A DNA stretch of 64,000 nucleotides from Shewanella aestuarii (GCF_011765625.1 NZ_CP050313.1:430501-494500); one strand, 5' to 3'; shown: positions 52,583 through 62,170, counted from the stretch's first letter. The notes: generated by a model from the sequence alone, not told the origin. Made by a program: numbers and translations.

Positions 52583-53255
52583 ATCTGTCGATAGCACAAA
52601 ATAATCATTAATTGATTTGTTAAATAAATGTATCAAAGAGGAGCTATCCTGACATAAAGCAGATAACCAAGTCGAGCGATTTACCCTAAAGGCTTGGAGT
52701 GGATAAATAAACAGCAGATGGGGTTGTGATTAAGATTGCGTTATTAATAACTTTCTATTCAATTATTAATGTATTTTTTGATTTTTTAAGCTGTTTTTGG
52801 GGTGGTAGTTTGAATAAAATTTTTGCCTTTTTAGCGTAATGCCTCTCATTAAATTGATTGTTTCATCGTTTGTTTTATTGCTTGTTGGGTTGTTACTGCC
52901 TGTTGGTTGTGACTATTTTTATCAAGGCAATGAATAAACTGTGGATTTGATCCATCAAAAGCGATTATTGGTTTTGAGTTTTTAGCTTTAATCTAGCGTC
53001 ATTGAATTGATTAGCGATAAAAACGCAACACGATTATCGCACTTATGGTTGTTTTACATCATTTTCATAAAGTGAATCTTTACGCAAGTGAGCAATAGCC
53101 TCAAGGCTGACAAATTACCAGCAGATAAGATGAACTGATATTTTTCTGGGTAAAAACGCCCTGCGAAAATAACCATACCAATCACGAATACATTACGGAT
53201 TGCTAAGCGACTTTGAGTACAAGCTATCCTTTTTTACCGATTTTCATCTCCCTTT
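52583..53255. other. Geneless stretch between the antiporter and purD
   Basis: No frame longer than 60 codons is present on either strand. The sequence is AT-rich; the right end carries a plus-strand terminator (53256-53282) with no CDS in front of it. A small hairpin AGCC-TCAA-GGCT is near 53099. It may contain a small RNA or a decayed gene. Confidence 0.55.
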
Positions 53256-53282
53256 GCCGAGTTAATTACTCGGCTTTTTTTT
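53256..53282 (+). terminator. Orphan plus-strand intrinsic terminator
   Basis: GCCGAGT/ACTCGGC around TAATT, then eight T. Nearest plus-strand gene upstream is the FAD oxidoreductase, 2.2 kb away, across the antiporter gene, so another transcript probably ends here. Confidence 0.75.
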
Positions 53283-53398
53283 GGCTGAGATTCACCAGTT
53301 GAGTACGAAAGGATAAATCTACAGTGGTTAAAGAGGGGATGCGGATAATTTATCAAAGCTTAGCATGGAGTAACGATAAAACCTTGTCCACCTAAACT

Positions 53399-53435
53399 AA
53401 AAATCCCTGTGATGCAGGCATCACAGGGATTTTTT
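53399..53435. terminator. Terminator of purHD
   Basis: AAATCCCTGTGATG pairs perfectly with CATCACAGGGATTT (14 bp) around CAGG, with T-runs on both strands; about 20 bp past the purD stop. Confidence 0.93.
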
Positions 53436-53455
53436 ACGCAGAAAAAACTGACGAA

Positions 53456-54757
53456 TTAGGCTTTTTCTTGCTCACGCGCAATCGCACGGTAGGCAATATC
53501 GGTACGGAAGTACACATCATCCCAATGGATAGCGTCTACTAAAGCGTAAGCGGCTTTTTGCGCTTCTGTTACCGTATTACCTAAAGCCGTCGCACATAAT
53601 ACGCGGCCACCATTTGTTACTACATGACCGTCTTTCATGCTGGTGCCAGCATGGAATACTTTAGCCTTGTTATCGCCAAGCGATAAGCCGTCAATGACAT
53701 CATGTTTACGATAGGCATCAGGGTATCCACCGGCAGCCATCACAACACCAACCGCTGCACGAGAATCAAATTCAGCTGTTACTTTATCTAACTCACCACG
53801 GGTAGCGGCTAAACAAAGCTCAACGATATCTGATTGCAGACGCATCATAATGGGCTGAGTTTCAGGGTCACCGAAACGGCAATTGTACTCAAGCACTTTT
53901 GCGCTGCCATCAGGCGCAATCATTAATCCTGCATATAAAAAGCCAGTGTAAACGTTGCCTTCAGCAGCCATTCCGTCAACAGTTGGACGAATAACGTTAG
54001 CGATAGTCCAATCGTGAACGGCTTGAGTGACCACAGGCGCAGGTGAGTAAGCTCCCATGCCACCAGTGTTCGGGCCGTTATCGCCATTGTCGCGGGCTTT
54101 ATGGTCTTGGCTGGTGGCCATGGCTAGAATGTTTTTACCATCTACCATCACGATAAAGCTTGCTTCTTCGCCTTTTAAAAATTCTTCGATAACCACGCGC
54201 GAGCCGGCGTCACCAAATTTGTTGCCAGCTAACATGTCATCGATGGCCGCATCCGCTTCGGCTTGGTCTGCGGCAATAATTACCCCTTTACCAGCGGCTA
54301 AACCGTCAGCTTTAATGACAATAGGGAAGCCGGTCTTGGCAGTGACTTCAGCCACATAAGCTTTGGCTGGTGCTATCTCAGTAAAGTTTGAGTAAGCCGC
54401 TGTCGGAATATTATGACGGGCTAAAAAATCTTTGGTGAAGGCTTTAGATGATTCAAGCTGGGCAGCACCTTGTGTTGGGCCAAATATCGCTAAACCTGCT
54501 TCATTAAAGGCATTGACTACGCCCAATGATAATGGCACTTCAGGGCCGACTATGGTTAGTTCAATACTGTTGTCTTGTGCAAATGCGACTAACTGAGCAA
54601 TGGCTTCAACTTGAATGTTAACGTTTTCTAGTTTTGGCTCTAAGGCTGTGCCAGCATTGCCTGGTGCAACAAATACCGTGTCAACTTGTGGTGATTGTGC
54701 AGCTTTCCATGCTAGGGCGTGCTCACGTCCGCCACCGCCAATTACAAGTACTTTCAT
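53456..54757 (-). CDS. purD: Phosphoribosylamine-glycine ligase
   Basis: A 433-residue ATP-grasp enzyme: MKVLVIGGGGREHALAWK at the N-terminus, FGPTQGAAQLESSKAFTK, VIKADGLAAGKGVIIA (about 150), GEEASFIVMVDGK and NCRFGDPETQ. It joins glycine to phosphoribosylamine in purine synthesis. It follows purH, with a small hairpin between them. Confidence 0.97.
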   Translation of the reverse strand: MKVLVIGGGGREHALAWKAAQSPQVDTVFVAPGNAGTALEPKLENVNIQVEAIAQLVAFAQDNSIELTIVGPEVPLSLGVVNAFNEAGLAIFGPTQGAAQLESSKAFTKDFLARHNIPTAAYSNFTEIAPAKAYVAEVTAKTGFPIVIKADGLAAGKGVIIAADQAEADAAIDDMLAGNKFGDAGSRVVIEEFLKGEEASFIVMVDGKNILAMATSQDHKARDNGDNGPNTGGMGAYSPAPVVTQAVHDWTIANVIRPTVDGMAAEGNVYTGFLYAGLMIAPDGSAKVLEYNCRFGDPETQPIMMRLQSDIVELCLAATRGELDKVTAEFDSRAAVGVVMAAGGYPDAYRKHDVIDGLSLGDNKAKVFHAGTSMKDGHVVTNGGRVLCATALGNTVTEAQKAAYALVDAIHWDDVYFRTDIAYRAIAREQEKA

Positions 54758-54803
54758 TGGTTCACCCCTAAAAATATCAAAATTAATTATGTTCTTATAA
54801 CGA

Positions 54804-54828
54804 AAAAAGCAGCCCCATAAGGCTGCTT
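54804..54828 (-). terminator. Hairpin between purH and purD
   Basis: AAGCAGCC/GGCTGCTT around CCATAA with a T-run on the minus strand. It looks like a partial terminator inside the purHD operon. Confidence 0.65.
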
Positions 54829-54842
54829 AATTCAAAGGCTAT

Positions 54843-56432
54843 TTAATGGCGGAAATGACGCATACCAGTAAATACCATGGCAATGTTGTGTTCATCAGCA
54901 GCCGCGATGATTTCTTCATCACGGATTGAGCCGCCTGGCTGAATAATACAACTAATGCCGGCTGCCGCAGCTGCGTCAATACCATCACGGAATGGGAAGA
55001 AAGCATCCGATGCCATAACAGAACCTTCAACTACTAAACCTTCGTCAGCGGCTTTTATACCAGCCACTTTGGCCGAGTAAACGCGGCTCATTTGGCCTGC
55101 ACCCACGCCGATGGTCATGCCATCTTTGGCGTATACAATGGCGTTTGATTTAACAAACTTGGCCACTTTCCAGCAGAACATTAAGTCTTTTAATTGCTCA
55201 GCCGTTGGTTGACGTTTTGACACCACAGTGACATCAGCCATATCGACCATGCCTTGGTCACGATCTTGTACTAACATGCCACCATTGACACGCTTGTAAT
55301 CAAAGCTGCTGGTTTTTGCTTGCCACTGGCCACACTCTAATAAACGTACGTTTGCTTTAGCTGCAACGATGTCGCGGGCTGCTTGGCTTACTTTAGGGGC
55401 AATAATGACTTCAACAAATTGACGATCAACAATGGCTTTTGCTGTTTCAGCATCTAACTCTTGGTTAAAGGCAATGATGCCACCAAAGGCAGAGGTTGGG
55501 TCAGTTTTAAATGCGCGGTCATAGGCTTCTAAAATGTTGTTGCCCAACGCGACACCACAAGGGTTTGCGTGTTTAACAATCACACACGCAGGGCCGTCAA
55601 ATTCTTTAACGCACTCAAGGGCCGCGTCAGTGTCGGCGATATTGTTATAAGACAGTGCTTTACCTTGTAACTGAGTGGCACTGGCTACTGAAGCTTCGTC
55701 AATGTTGATATCAACATAAAACGCAGCTTTTTGATGGCTGTTTTCACCATAACGTAAGTCTTGTTTTTTGACTAACTGGGTGTTGTAAGTGCGTGGGAAC
55801 TGAGAATCTTCATGGCATTCGTCAGTGCTGTGTGCTGGCACCATAGTACCGAAGTAGTTAGCAATCATGCCATCATAAGCAGCAGTATGCTCAAAGGCAG
55901 CAATGGCTAAATCAAAGCGAGTCTCAAGGGTTGTGCTGCCGTTGTTTGCTTGCATTTCAGCAATTACGCGGCTGTAATCTTTAGCGTTCACCACAATGGT
56001 GGTGTCTTTGTGGTTTTTGGCGGTTGAGCGAACCATGGTTGGGCCGCCGATATCGATGTTTTCTACCGCGTCAGCTAAAGTGCAGCCTTCTTTTGCCACA
56101 GTTTGGGCGAATGGATATAGGTTAACGGCAACTAAATCGATAGGTTTGATGGCGTTTTGTTCCATCACTAACTCGTCAATACCGCGACGAGCCAAAATGC
56201 CACCGTGCACTTTAGGGTGCAAGGTCTTAACACGACCATCCATTATTTCAGGGTGACCTGTGTAGTCAGAAACTTCGGTAACAGGGATGTTGTTGTCGGC
56301 AAGCAATTTTGCTGTGCCACCAGTTGATAACAGTTCAACACCTTGAGCATGCAAAGCTTGAGCAAATTCAAGGATTCCAGTTTTATCTGAAACGCTAAGT
56401 AGGGCGCGACGAATTGGTCTGACAGTATTCAT
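54843..56432 (-). CDS. purH: Bifunctional AICAR formyltransferase/IMP cyclohydrolase
   Basis: From ATG 56432 the protein has 529 residues, the E. coli length; ten upstream in-frame codons are dropped. The N-terminal cyclohydrolase part has [25 protein letters not shown] and [11 protein letters not shown]; the C-terminal transformylase has [20 protein letters not shown] and [10 protein letters not shown]. It performs the last two steps to IMP. It is transcribed with purD and divergent from zntR. Confidence 0.97.
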   Translation of the reverse strand: MNTVRPIRRALLSVSDKTGILEFAQALHAQGVELLSTGGTAKLLADNNIPVTEVSDYTGHPEIMDGRVKTLHPKVHGGILARRGIDELVMEQNAIKPIDLVAVNLYPFAQTVAKEGCTLADAVENIDIGGPTMVRSTAKNHKDTTIVVNAKDYSRVIAEMQANNGSTTLETRFDLAIAAFEHTAAYDGMIANYFGTMVPAHSTDECHEDSQFPRTYNTQLVKKQDLRYGENSHQKAAFYVDINIDEASVASATQLQGKALSYNNIADTDAALECVKEFDGPACVIVKHANPCGVALGNNILEAYDRAFKTDPTSAFGGIIAFNQELDAETAKAIVDRQFVEVIIAPKVSQAARDIVAAKANVRLLECGQWQAKTSSFDYKRVNGGMLVQDRDQGMVDMADVTVVSKRQPTAEQLKDLMFCWKVAKFVKSNAIVYAKDGMTIGVGAGQMSRVYSAKVAGIKAADEGLVVEGSVMASDAFFPFRDGIDAAAAAGISCIIQPGGSIRDEEIIAAADEHNIAMVFTGMRHFRH

Positions 56433-56749
56433 GTAGGTACAGGGTCCACTATTTAAGTTCAAGGATCTTTCGCAAATCAGATTAAGCTAAGTTGCAATCT
56501 GCTTTGCCAAAGTCCCTCAAGTGTATTTCGCGGCTGTTATGTTACTTTTTATCTATGCCGATTCTGAGCGCGCGTATTTTAACGTAAAGCTCACTGTTTG
56601 CGTGTTTTTTCTGCGTGATTTCACAATATTGAAATCCGAACAAAGGCAGAGTTAATTTAGTCACAGAAAACCCTTGACCTTATATTAAACTCTAAGGTTT
56701 ATACTTGGGGTAATGTAATCCGTTTTTTCATTAATGTAAGGAGCCGATA
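56433..56749. other. 317-bp divergent control region of purH and zntR
   Basis: No gene. Near 56588-56603 the minus strand reads ACGCAAACAGTGAGCT, whose left half equals the PurR box consensus ACGCAAACGTTTGCGT; the right half is degenerate, so the PurR link is weak. The right end holds the MerR-type promoter of zntR. Confidence 0.45.
56674..56705 (+). promoter_or_regulatory. MerR/ZntR-type promoter and operator
   Basis: TTGACC (56674-56679) and TATACT (56700-56705) are separated by 20 bp, the long spacer typical of MerR-family metal promoters. The spacer contains the dyad ACCTTA-N10-TAAGGT (56677-56698), a fitting operator. It lies 45 bp before the zntR ATG, so the regulator controls itself and the permease. 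Confidence 0.75.
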
Positions 56750-57220
56750 ATGTATCGGATTGGTGAGCTGGCAGCGCTTTGTGACATTAAAGCCGATACG
56801 CTGCGCTTTTATGAAAAGCATGGTTTATTGTCGCCCTCTAGCCGCTCAGAGGCAGGATATCGCTTATATACCAAAGATGACGCGGCAAGATTGCGCTTCA
56901 TTTTACGCGCTAAAGCGGTGGGGTTTACCTTAAATGAAATTGCTGAATTACTGTCAATTGAATTAGACAAAGCCAATTGGGCTTGTGCTGATGTTAAAGG
57001 CTTGGTCGATAACAAGCTTGCGCAAGTTAAAATGAAGTTGGCCGAATTAACTCAGTTTTCAAATTCACTACAACGTTTATCTAATGCTTGCTGTGGCGGT
57101 CCTGACAGCGCTGAGCATTGTAGTATTTTAGAAGCGCTGGAATCAGAAGATAAACAACTGAAGACTAAAAAAGAAACGCACCATAAAGCACATCATCATT
57201 CATCAACTCATTCGTCTTAA
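56750..57220 (+). CDS. zntR: MerR-family zinc-responsive regulator ZntR
   Basis: A 156-residue MerR-type protein with N-terminal HTH (MYRIGELAALCDIKADTLRFYEKHGLL), a coiled dimer helix and the metal loop: Cys79-like WACADVKG and NACCGGPDSAEHCSILEAL, matching the zinc-binding Cys of ZntR (C114, C115, C124). The end KKETHHKAHHHSSTHSS is His-rich and is not in E. coli ZntR. AAGGAG precedes the ATG. It likely activates the promoter just upstream in high zinc or a similar metal. Confidence 0.85.
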   Translation: MYRIGELAALCDIKADTLRFYEKHGLLSPSSRSEAGYRLYTKDDAARLRFILRAKAVGFTLNEIAELLSIELDKANWACADVKGLVDNKLAQVKMKLAELTQFSNSLQRLSNACCGGPDSAEHCSILEALESEDKQLKTKKETHHKAHHHSSTHSS

Positions 57221-57292
57221 TCGTTGATTTGGTTATCTAACAGATGATCAAACAAGCACAGAATGCGTAATGAGTTGTTGAAGGAGAACACT

Positions 57293-58732
57293 ATGTTATT
57301 AGAACAGTTATTTGAAAATTTTATTCACCTATTTTTAGAATCGGCCCCGTGGTTACTACTTGGGTTGGTGTTAGCAGGCTTATTAAAAGTGTTTGTGCCA
57401 ATGGCATGGATGCAAAAGCAGTTGGGTGGCCATGGATTTAAAACCGTGCTCAAAGCGGCAATATTGGGCGCACCGCTTCCTTTGTGTTCTTGTGGTGTTA
57501 TTCCTGCAGCAATTGGCTTGCGTCGCGCCGGTGCATCAAAAGCGGCCACTACCTCATTTTTAGTTTCGACTCCTGAAACTGGGGTCGACTCGGTTACTGT
57601 ATCTTATGTGTTACTTGGGCCGTTTATGGCCATAGTAAGGCCAATTGCGGCGATAACCAGTGCGATTGTGGCAGGGCTTTTAGTGGGCCGTGATGATAAA
57701 GATGACGGGATTTCTGGCGGCGCGACTGGCCGTCATGATGACAGCACGGTTAACACTGACACCATTGAGTCTGTTAAGGCTAACACGGCGGCAAAGGCCT
57801 GTTGTTCAACTACAACCCAGCCAATAAACAAGCCTGAAAAACCAGCGAGTTGCTGTAACAGCAAAAAAGCTGCCAGTGACACTGTTTCGCAATTTCGCCC
57901 TGTGACTGAGCCATCGAGTAGCCTGTTAAAACCTTCGATGATGACAGCATCAACTTCAGCCACACCAAAACTTATGCCTGTTAACACGTCAAAAAGTCAA
58001 AGTTGCAGCAAAACCGCAAGCGAGGCAAAGCCAAAAACTAGCTGCTGCGCATCAACATCTATCGAAAGTGATATGCAACCCGTGGCTCAACAGGGAAGTA
58101 AAGGCGCGGCAAGTTGCTGTGCTTCAACCAAAGATATGGCGACCGAGTTAAAGCAGCAATCCATCATTAGCCGCATTGCTAGCGGTTTACATTATGGTGC
58201 GACCGATTTAGTACGTGATACCACCTTGTGGCTATTGGTTGGTTTGTTTTTTGCAGCGCTAGTACAAACTTATGTACCAGGAGATTTTTTAGCTAAGTGG
58301 GGCGATGGTGTTTTAGCTATGTTAGTGATGGTACTGGTATCTGTGCCTATGTATATCTGTGCTACCGCCTCAACACCTATTGCAGCGGGTTTGTTATTGG
58401 CAGGAGTATCACCAGGAGCGGTATTGGTGTTTATGATGGCAGGTCCAGCAACTAACATTGCGACCTTGGGTGTTGTGAGCAAAGAATTAGGTAAGCGCGC
58501 TTTATTGGGATATTTAGGCGGAGTGTTGGGCGTCGCTTTAATTGCCGGTATGCTAGTGAATTACCTAGTTGCTACCTTTGGTTTTGAGGTAATGCCACAA
58601 ATCGGCCATGAACATCAATTATTACCACAAGGGGTTGTTGCTATTTGTGGCATTATACTCGCGCTATTAATGGCCAAAGTGGTGTGGGATAAAATTCCAA
58701 AGCAGAAAAAGTCTGACTCTTGTTGTTCGTAA
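57293..58732 (+). CDS. Permease (ArsP_1/DUF318 type) with Cys-rich central linker
   Basis: From ATG 57293 (AAGGAG six bases upstream) the protein has 479 residues. The two membrane halves (about 10-135 and 310-470) have the family's duplicated pattern, with PLPLCSCGVIPAA and FLVSTPETGVDS in half one and CATASTPIAAGLLLAG and MAGPATNIATLG in half two. The linker (about 140-300) holds four Cys-Cys pairs, and the C-terminus ends SDSCCS. It lies 72 bp after zntR, on the same strand, so it likely exports or sequesters a soft metal or metalloid such as zinc. Confidence 0.82.
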   Translation: MLLEQLFENFIHLFLESAPWLLLGLVLAGLLKVFVPMAWMQKQLGGHGFKTVLKAAILGAPLPLCSCGVIPAAIGLRRAGASKAATTSFLVSTPETGVDSVTVSYVLLGPFMAIVRPIAAITSAIVAGLLVGRDDKDDGISGGATGRHDDSTVNTDTIESVKANTAAKACCSTTTQPINKPEKPASCCNSKKAASDTVSQFRPVTEPSSSLLKPSMMTASTSATPKLMPVNTSKSQSCSKTASEAKPKTSCCASTSIESDMQPVAQQGSKGAASCCASTKDMATELKQQSIISRIASGLHYGATDLVRDTTLWLLVGLFFAALVQTYVPGDFLAKWGDGVLAMLVMVLVSVPMYICATASTPIAAGLLLAGVSPGAVLVFMMAGPATNIATLGVVSKELGKRALLGYLGGVLGVALIAGMLVNYLVATFGFEVMPQIGHEHQLLPQGVVAICGIILALLMAKVVWDKIPKQKKSDSCCS

Positions 58733-58900
58733 TTTCATCTATTAACATTTTTTTGATTGATATCCTGTAATCCCACTGTTGCCCAGATGTTTTTATTTTG
58801 TTATCAAGCGGAGGGTGTTTGAAACAGCTTGTAACAAAAGCTGATCAAGATCTTACTTTTGATACAAAGTCATTAAGTTTAATAACTGTCAGTCTTGTAC

Positions 58901-58916
58901 TGTGACCAATATCTCA
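58901..58916. promoter_or_regulatory. CRP-like site upstream of the cytochrome gene
   Basis: TGTGA-CCAATA-TCTCA matches CRP TGTGA-N6-TCACA in the left arm fully and three of five in the right. It is about 90 bp before the start. In Shewanella, CRP controls several anaerobic cytochromes; this instance is weak. Confidence 0.3.
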
Positions 58917-59004
58917 ATGATTTAACCTATTCATCATTACTATTAAATTGCGTTTATACCTATAAAGTAGTAATTCGTCTAAAGGCGATAGTGGAGTGAT
59001 GATG

Positions 59005-60978
59005 ATGAAAATGAACCTATGCAAAATAGCGTTTCTCGTCGCAACTGCAATGGGGGTTGCAGCTTGCGGCAGTGATGGCAAAGATGGACAAGATGGCGCA
59101 CCGGGTATACCAGGCGAACCAGGTCCAGGACCTACACCACCAACAGTAGAAACCTCTACTGTTACTAATGTGGAAATGATCAATCATATGATTGAAGACG
59201 GTAAGGTGACTATTGAATTTGGTATTACCAATGAAGATGGTATCGCTATTACTGGCTTAAAAGATGCTTCTGTATATTTAGCGGCAATGACCGAGAATGG
59301 TATCCAACGTAGCCGTGATGGCAGTGTTGGTGGCAGTGCTACTGTTGGTGGTAATTCTCCGACAGAAGGTGCAAGTATTTCGTTACTGGATAACGGAAAC
59401 TACCAGTTTGTTGCTCCTATGGCAGCAGTTAAAGCTGATACAGAAGGTTTGATCCGATTACAAGTGGGTGGTGGCGACATTGCTCAATCACCATATTTAA
59501 TTATCGATAAGCCTGAAATGACTCATACAACAACGACAGAGACTTGTTATTCGTGTCACGTTGATTATGCAACCTCTGATCTGAGGCATTCTCGCTATGT
59601 TGCTTTAAATACAGATGGCCAAGTCGATTTTGTTGGTGGCTGTATGGTGTGTCATAACAACGTACCACGTGATATCGCTGAAGATGGCTCATCTTTGAAC
59701 ACGGGTGGTTACGCTAAAAACACCATGCAGAAATTGGGTCACGTCAATCACCAGAAATTTGAAAAAGATTTCACACCAGCAAATTGTTATACCTGTCATG
59801 CTGAACCTGTAATGAACACCAGTATTGCAGGCAATGGCTGTACTGATTGTCACACTGGTTCAAGCGCGACTAAAGTACAAAACTTTTATGCAGCCAATGA
59901 CGACTTTGATGTTCGCGCATTACATGCTAATGCAGCGGGTATCACTGAACGTAAAGAAATGCGTGAAAACTTCTACACTGAAACTTCAGCTGTTTACTTC
60001 GATGAAACGTTAGAATTTACTGATCACAAAGATGTATCTTGGGTTGGTGGTTACTGTGTTGACGTTAAATTGTTTGATAACTCTGGTGAAACTCCAGTGC
60101 AATTAAACATTGGTGAAATGTATGAAGCGCATACCATCACCTACGCTGGTGCTTATGTGAATGCGTACGACAACGAAACTGACTCAATTGTTGCCCGTGT
60201 CATCGGTCATGGTACTGAAGGTTATGTTGAGCGTGAAGATGGCACTCGTTCAGTTTGTTATGGACAGTTATTAAATGGTCCTGGTAGCGGCTATGAAAAC
60301 GCACATCTAACCACAAGTTCACGCGTAACTTTAGCTGATGCAAACTGGCAAGATGATGATGGTAAGTTTGGTGTTTCTTTGACTGGCTTCTCTGAAGTAG
60401 TCGACAATACTTTTACACCTATCGATAAGCCATTCTCACGTCGTCACAATGTTGATGCGCAAAGCTGTACAACTTGTCACACCAATGAAACTAACTACCA
60501 CAAAAATGGTAGTTACAACAACGGTGGTGAGTCTTGTATAGCTTGTCACAACAATGGTCAAGATCGTCGTGCAGGAAACTCAGCGCCAGGCTTTGGCCCT
60601 ATGGTTCACAGCATGCACTGGGGTGTAGGCAGTGGTAAAGGTACTGACGATGCAAATTCAGCAAGCGAACTAAATGCTGATAACTGCGTATCATGTCACT
60701 CTACTGGCATTAACTTAAATGCTATTCCAAACCGTTACATGCTATCTAGAGCATACAATGGCGGTGTCTCAGGTGTTATGACAAGTCCGATTATGGCTAA
60801 CTGTTTTGCTTGTCATGATGGCGCACAAGCCTTAAGCCACATGGAGCAAAATGGGGGTGAGCTTAACGTACCTAAAACGTTAGATTGGTTCACACAGCCT
60901 ACTGCTGAATCTTGTGCAACTTGTCATGCTGAAGGTCGTTCATTTGGTATCGAGAAGTATCATAACTTTGAGCGTTAA
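59005..60978 (+). CDS. OmcA/MtrC-family multihaem c-type cytochrome lipoprotein (nine CXXCH)
   Basis: From ATG 59005 (GGAG eight bases upstream) the protein has 657 residues, lipobox VAAC (Cys21) and a collagen-like Gly-x-x run (GKDGQDGAPGIPGEPGPGP) just after it, as in OmcA. Nine CXXCH haem sites are visible: CYSCH, CMVCH, CYTCH and CTDCH in the first haem domain (about 180-290), and CTTCH, CIACH, CVSCH, CFACH, CATCH in the second (about 480-640). MtrC-family proteins usually have ten (5+5), so one of the first set is missing. Between are two non-haem Cys. It is likely an outer-surface electron-transfer protein. Confidence 0.9.
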   Translation: MKMNLCKIAFLVATAMGVAACGSDGKDGQDGAPGIPGEPGPGPTPPTVETSTVTNVEMINHMIEDGKVTIEFGITNEDGIAITGLKDASVYLAAMTENGIQRSRDGSVGGSATVGGNSPTEGASISLLDNGNYQFVAPMAAVKADTEGLIRLQVGGGDIAQSPYLIIDKPEMTHTTTTETCYSCHVDYATSDLRHSRYVALNTDGQVDFVGGCMVCHNNVPRDIAEDGSSLNTGGYAKNTMQKLGHVNHQKFEKDFTPANCYTCHAEPVMNTSIAGNGCTDCHTGSSATKVQNFYAANDDFDVRALHANAAGITERKEMRENFYTETSAVYFDETLEFTDHKDVSWVGGYCVDVKLFDNSGETPVQLNIGEMYEAHTITYAGAYVNAYDNETDSIVARVIGHGTEGYVEREDGTRSVCYGQLLNGPGSGYENAHLTTSSRVTLADANWQDDDGKFGVSLTGFSEVVDNTFTPIDKPFSRRHNVDAQSCTTCHTNETNYHKNGSYNNGGESCIACHNNGQDRRAGNSAPGFGPMVHSMHWGVGSGKGTDDANSASELNADNCVSCHSTGINLNAIPNRYMLSRAYNGGVSGVMTSPIMANCFACHDGAQALSHMEQNGGELNVPKTLDWFTQPTAESCATCHAEGRSFGIEKYHNFER

Positions 60979-61039
60979 TGATTGATGATTGTCCATTATC
61001 ATTTTAGTTTGATAATGAGATAGCATGATTATAGCGAGA

Positions 61040-61067
61040 AAATGGGAGCCACTGGGCTCCCATTTTT
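61040..61067. terminator. Bidirectional terminator after the cytochrome gene
   Basis: AAATGGGAGCC pairs with GGCTCCCATTT around ACTG, with A/T runs on both sides; it lies between the convergent cytochrome and nuclease genes. Confidence 0.9.
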
Positions 61068-61102
61068 ATATGTGTTATCGATATTTGATCACAAGAGATG
61101 AA

Positions 61103-61897
61103 CTACTTTGCTAAAATTTGATTTAATTTTTCAGCTAAGCGTACACCCGCTTGTTGTACGCGTTTTTCAATCACAGGTTTATGAATAAACACATAGTTGA
61201 AGCGTAAGTCATCTTCACCATCACGATTTTTTTCTAATTGATAAGCCGAATCACGAAGTGCTTTTGACTCATCTGCCCACTGATAGTAATTTTTACCCTG
61301 CCAAGCTTTCACATCATCAGCATTAAAGTGGCTTAAAAAGCCAGTGTATTCGGTATAGCTTAATTCTTGATGATTAAGAATTTTACTATCCCATACTGAA
61401 TGTAGGTTTGTTTGTTCACCAAACCACTTCAGTTTAATAGCATTTCCGCCTTTATCGTGGCTGTGACCAACATGCAGCGGTTGATGAATATCACCCACAA
61501 AATGCACATAAAAGGCTAAAGCTTCGAGTTTTTTCGATGCACTCAGGTTAGGGTTTGCCAGTGCTCGTTCAAAGTCTTCAAGTTTTGCAATAATATCGCC
61601 ATCTTCACTGCGTTTAACTGTTTGCCAAGTTTCGTCATCTGCGATTGAAACATAATGCCAAGGCCCGGCATGATCCCAATTTTTGTCAGAACGAATTTCA
61701 TCTGCCCATGTGGATAACTGAGCAAGTGACTTGCCATTGGAAATGTTATCGATTGCTTGTTTAGCATCATTGGTTAAATTATTTTCTGCGATTTGACCAA
61801 TCACTCGATGCCCTAGAGGACCAAATGCTTGTGCTTGGTCTACCAGACCGCCATTTATGACCATGCCAAGACTAATGGCAAGTACCACTTTTTTCAT
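61103..61897 (-). CDS. S1/P1-type nuclease, exported
   Basis: A 264-residue protein with a signal peptide (cleavage after AQA). The mature start FGPLGHRVIGQIAE is the zinc-binding N-terminus (usually Trp1; Phe here). Downstream are DEIRSDKNWDHAGPWHYV, LAFYVHFVGDIHQPLHVGHSHDKGGN and HSVWDSKIL, the three-zinc site of S1/P1 nucleases. It probably cuts single-stranded nucleic acids in the periplasm or medium, making nucleotides for the 5'-nucleotidase type enzymes. It is monocistronic. Confidence 0.9.
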   Translation of the reverse strand: MKKVVLAISLGMVINGGLVDQAQAFGPLGHRVIGQIAENNLTNDAKQAIDNISNGKSLAQLSTWADEIRSDKNWDHAGPWHYVSIADDETWQTVKRSEDGDIIAKLEDFERALANPNLSASKKLEALAFYVHFVGDIHQPLHVGHSHDKGGNAIKLKWFGEQTNLHSVWDSKILNHQELSYTEYTGFLSHFNADDVKAWQGKNYYQWADESKALRDSAYQLEKNRDGEDDLRFNYVFIHKPVIEKRVQQAGVRLAEKLNQILAK

Positions 61898-62080
61898 GAA
61901 AACCCCGATTGTTTTTTAATTATTTATCGATATAAATGCCCGTTAATACAGGCATAGACTAGCGACTTTAGATGACCACAAGATGACACTGTATCAATAC
62001 TGTTACATCTTGGTGGATCATTTGTTGTTATTTTACGCTAATTTAGACATGAAATTGCAACAAATGTTCTATACAATTCT

Positions 62081-62117
62081 GCGCAATCAAGTTTTTACTC
62101 TAAAAATTTGATTGCGC
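62081..62117 (+). promoter_or_regulatory. Strong hairpin in the leader of the TonB-dependent receptor
   Basis: GCGCAATCAA (62081-62090) pairs with TTGATTGCGC (62108-62117), a G-U pair and TTTTT/AAAAA continue inward, leaving a five-base ACTCT loop. It lies 54 bases before the ATG, just after a TATACAAT -10-like box. Either an RNA stem in the leader or a protein operator. Confidence 0.6.
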
Positions 62118-62170
62118 TTGCCCTACAGCAGGATGCACTTAAAAATTATAATTTCAGGGGTCTGAATACA

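Noticed and set aside
53256..53282. Assigning the plus-strand terminator to purD
   Set aside because: purD is on the minus strand and has its own terminator at 53399-53435; the T-run here is on the plus strand.
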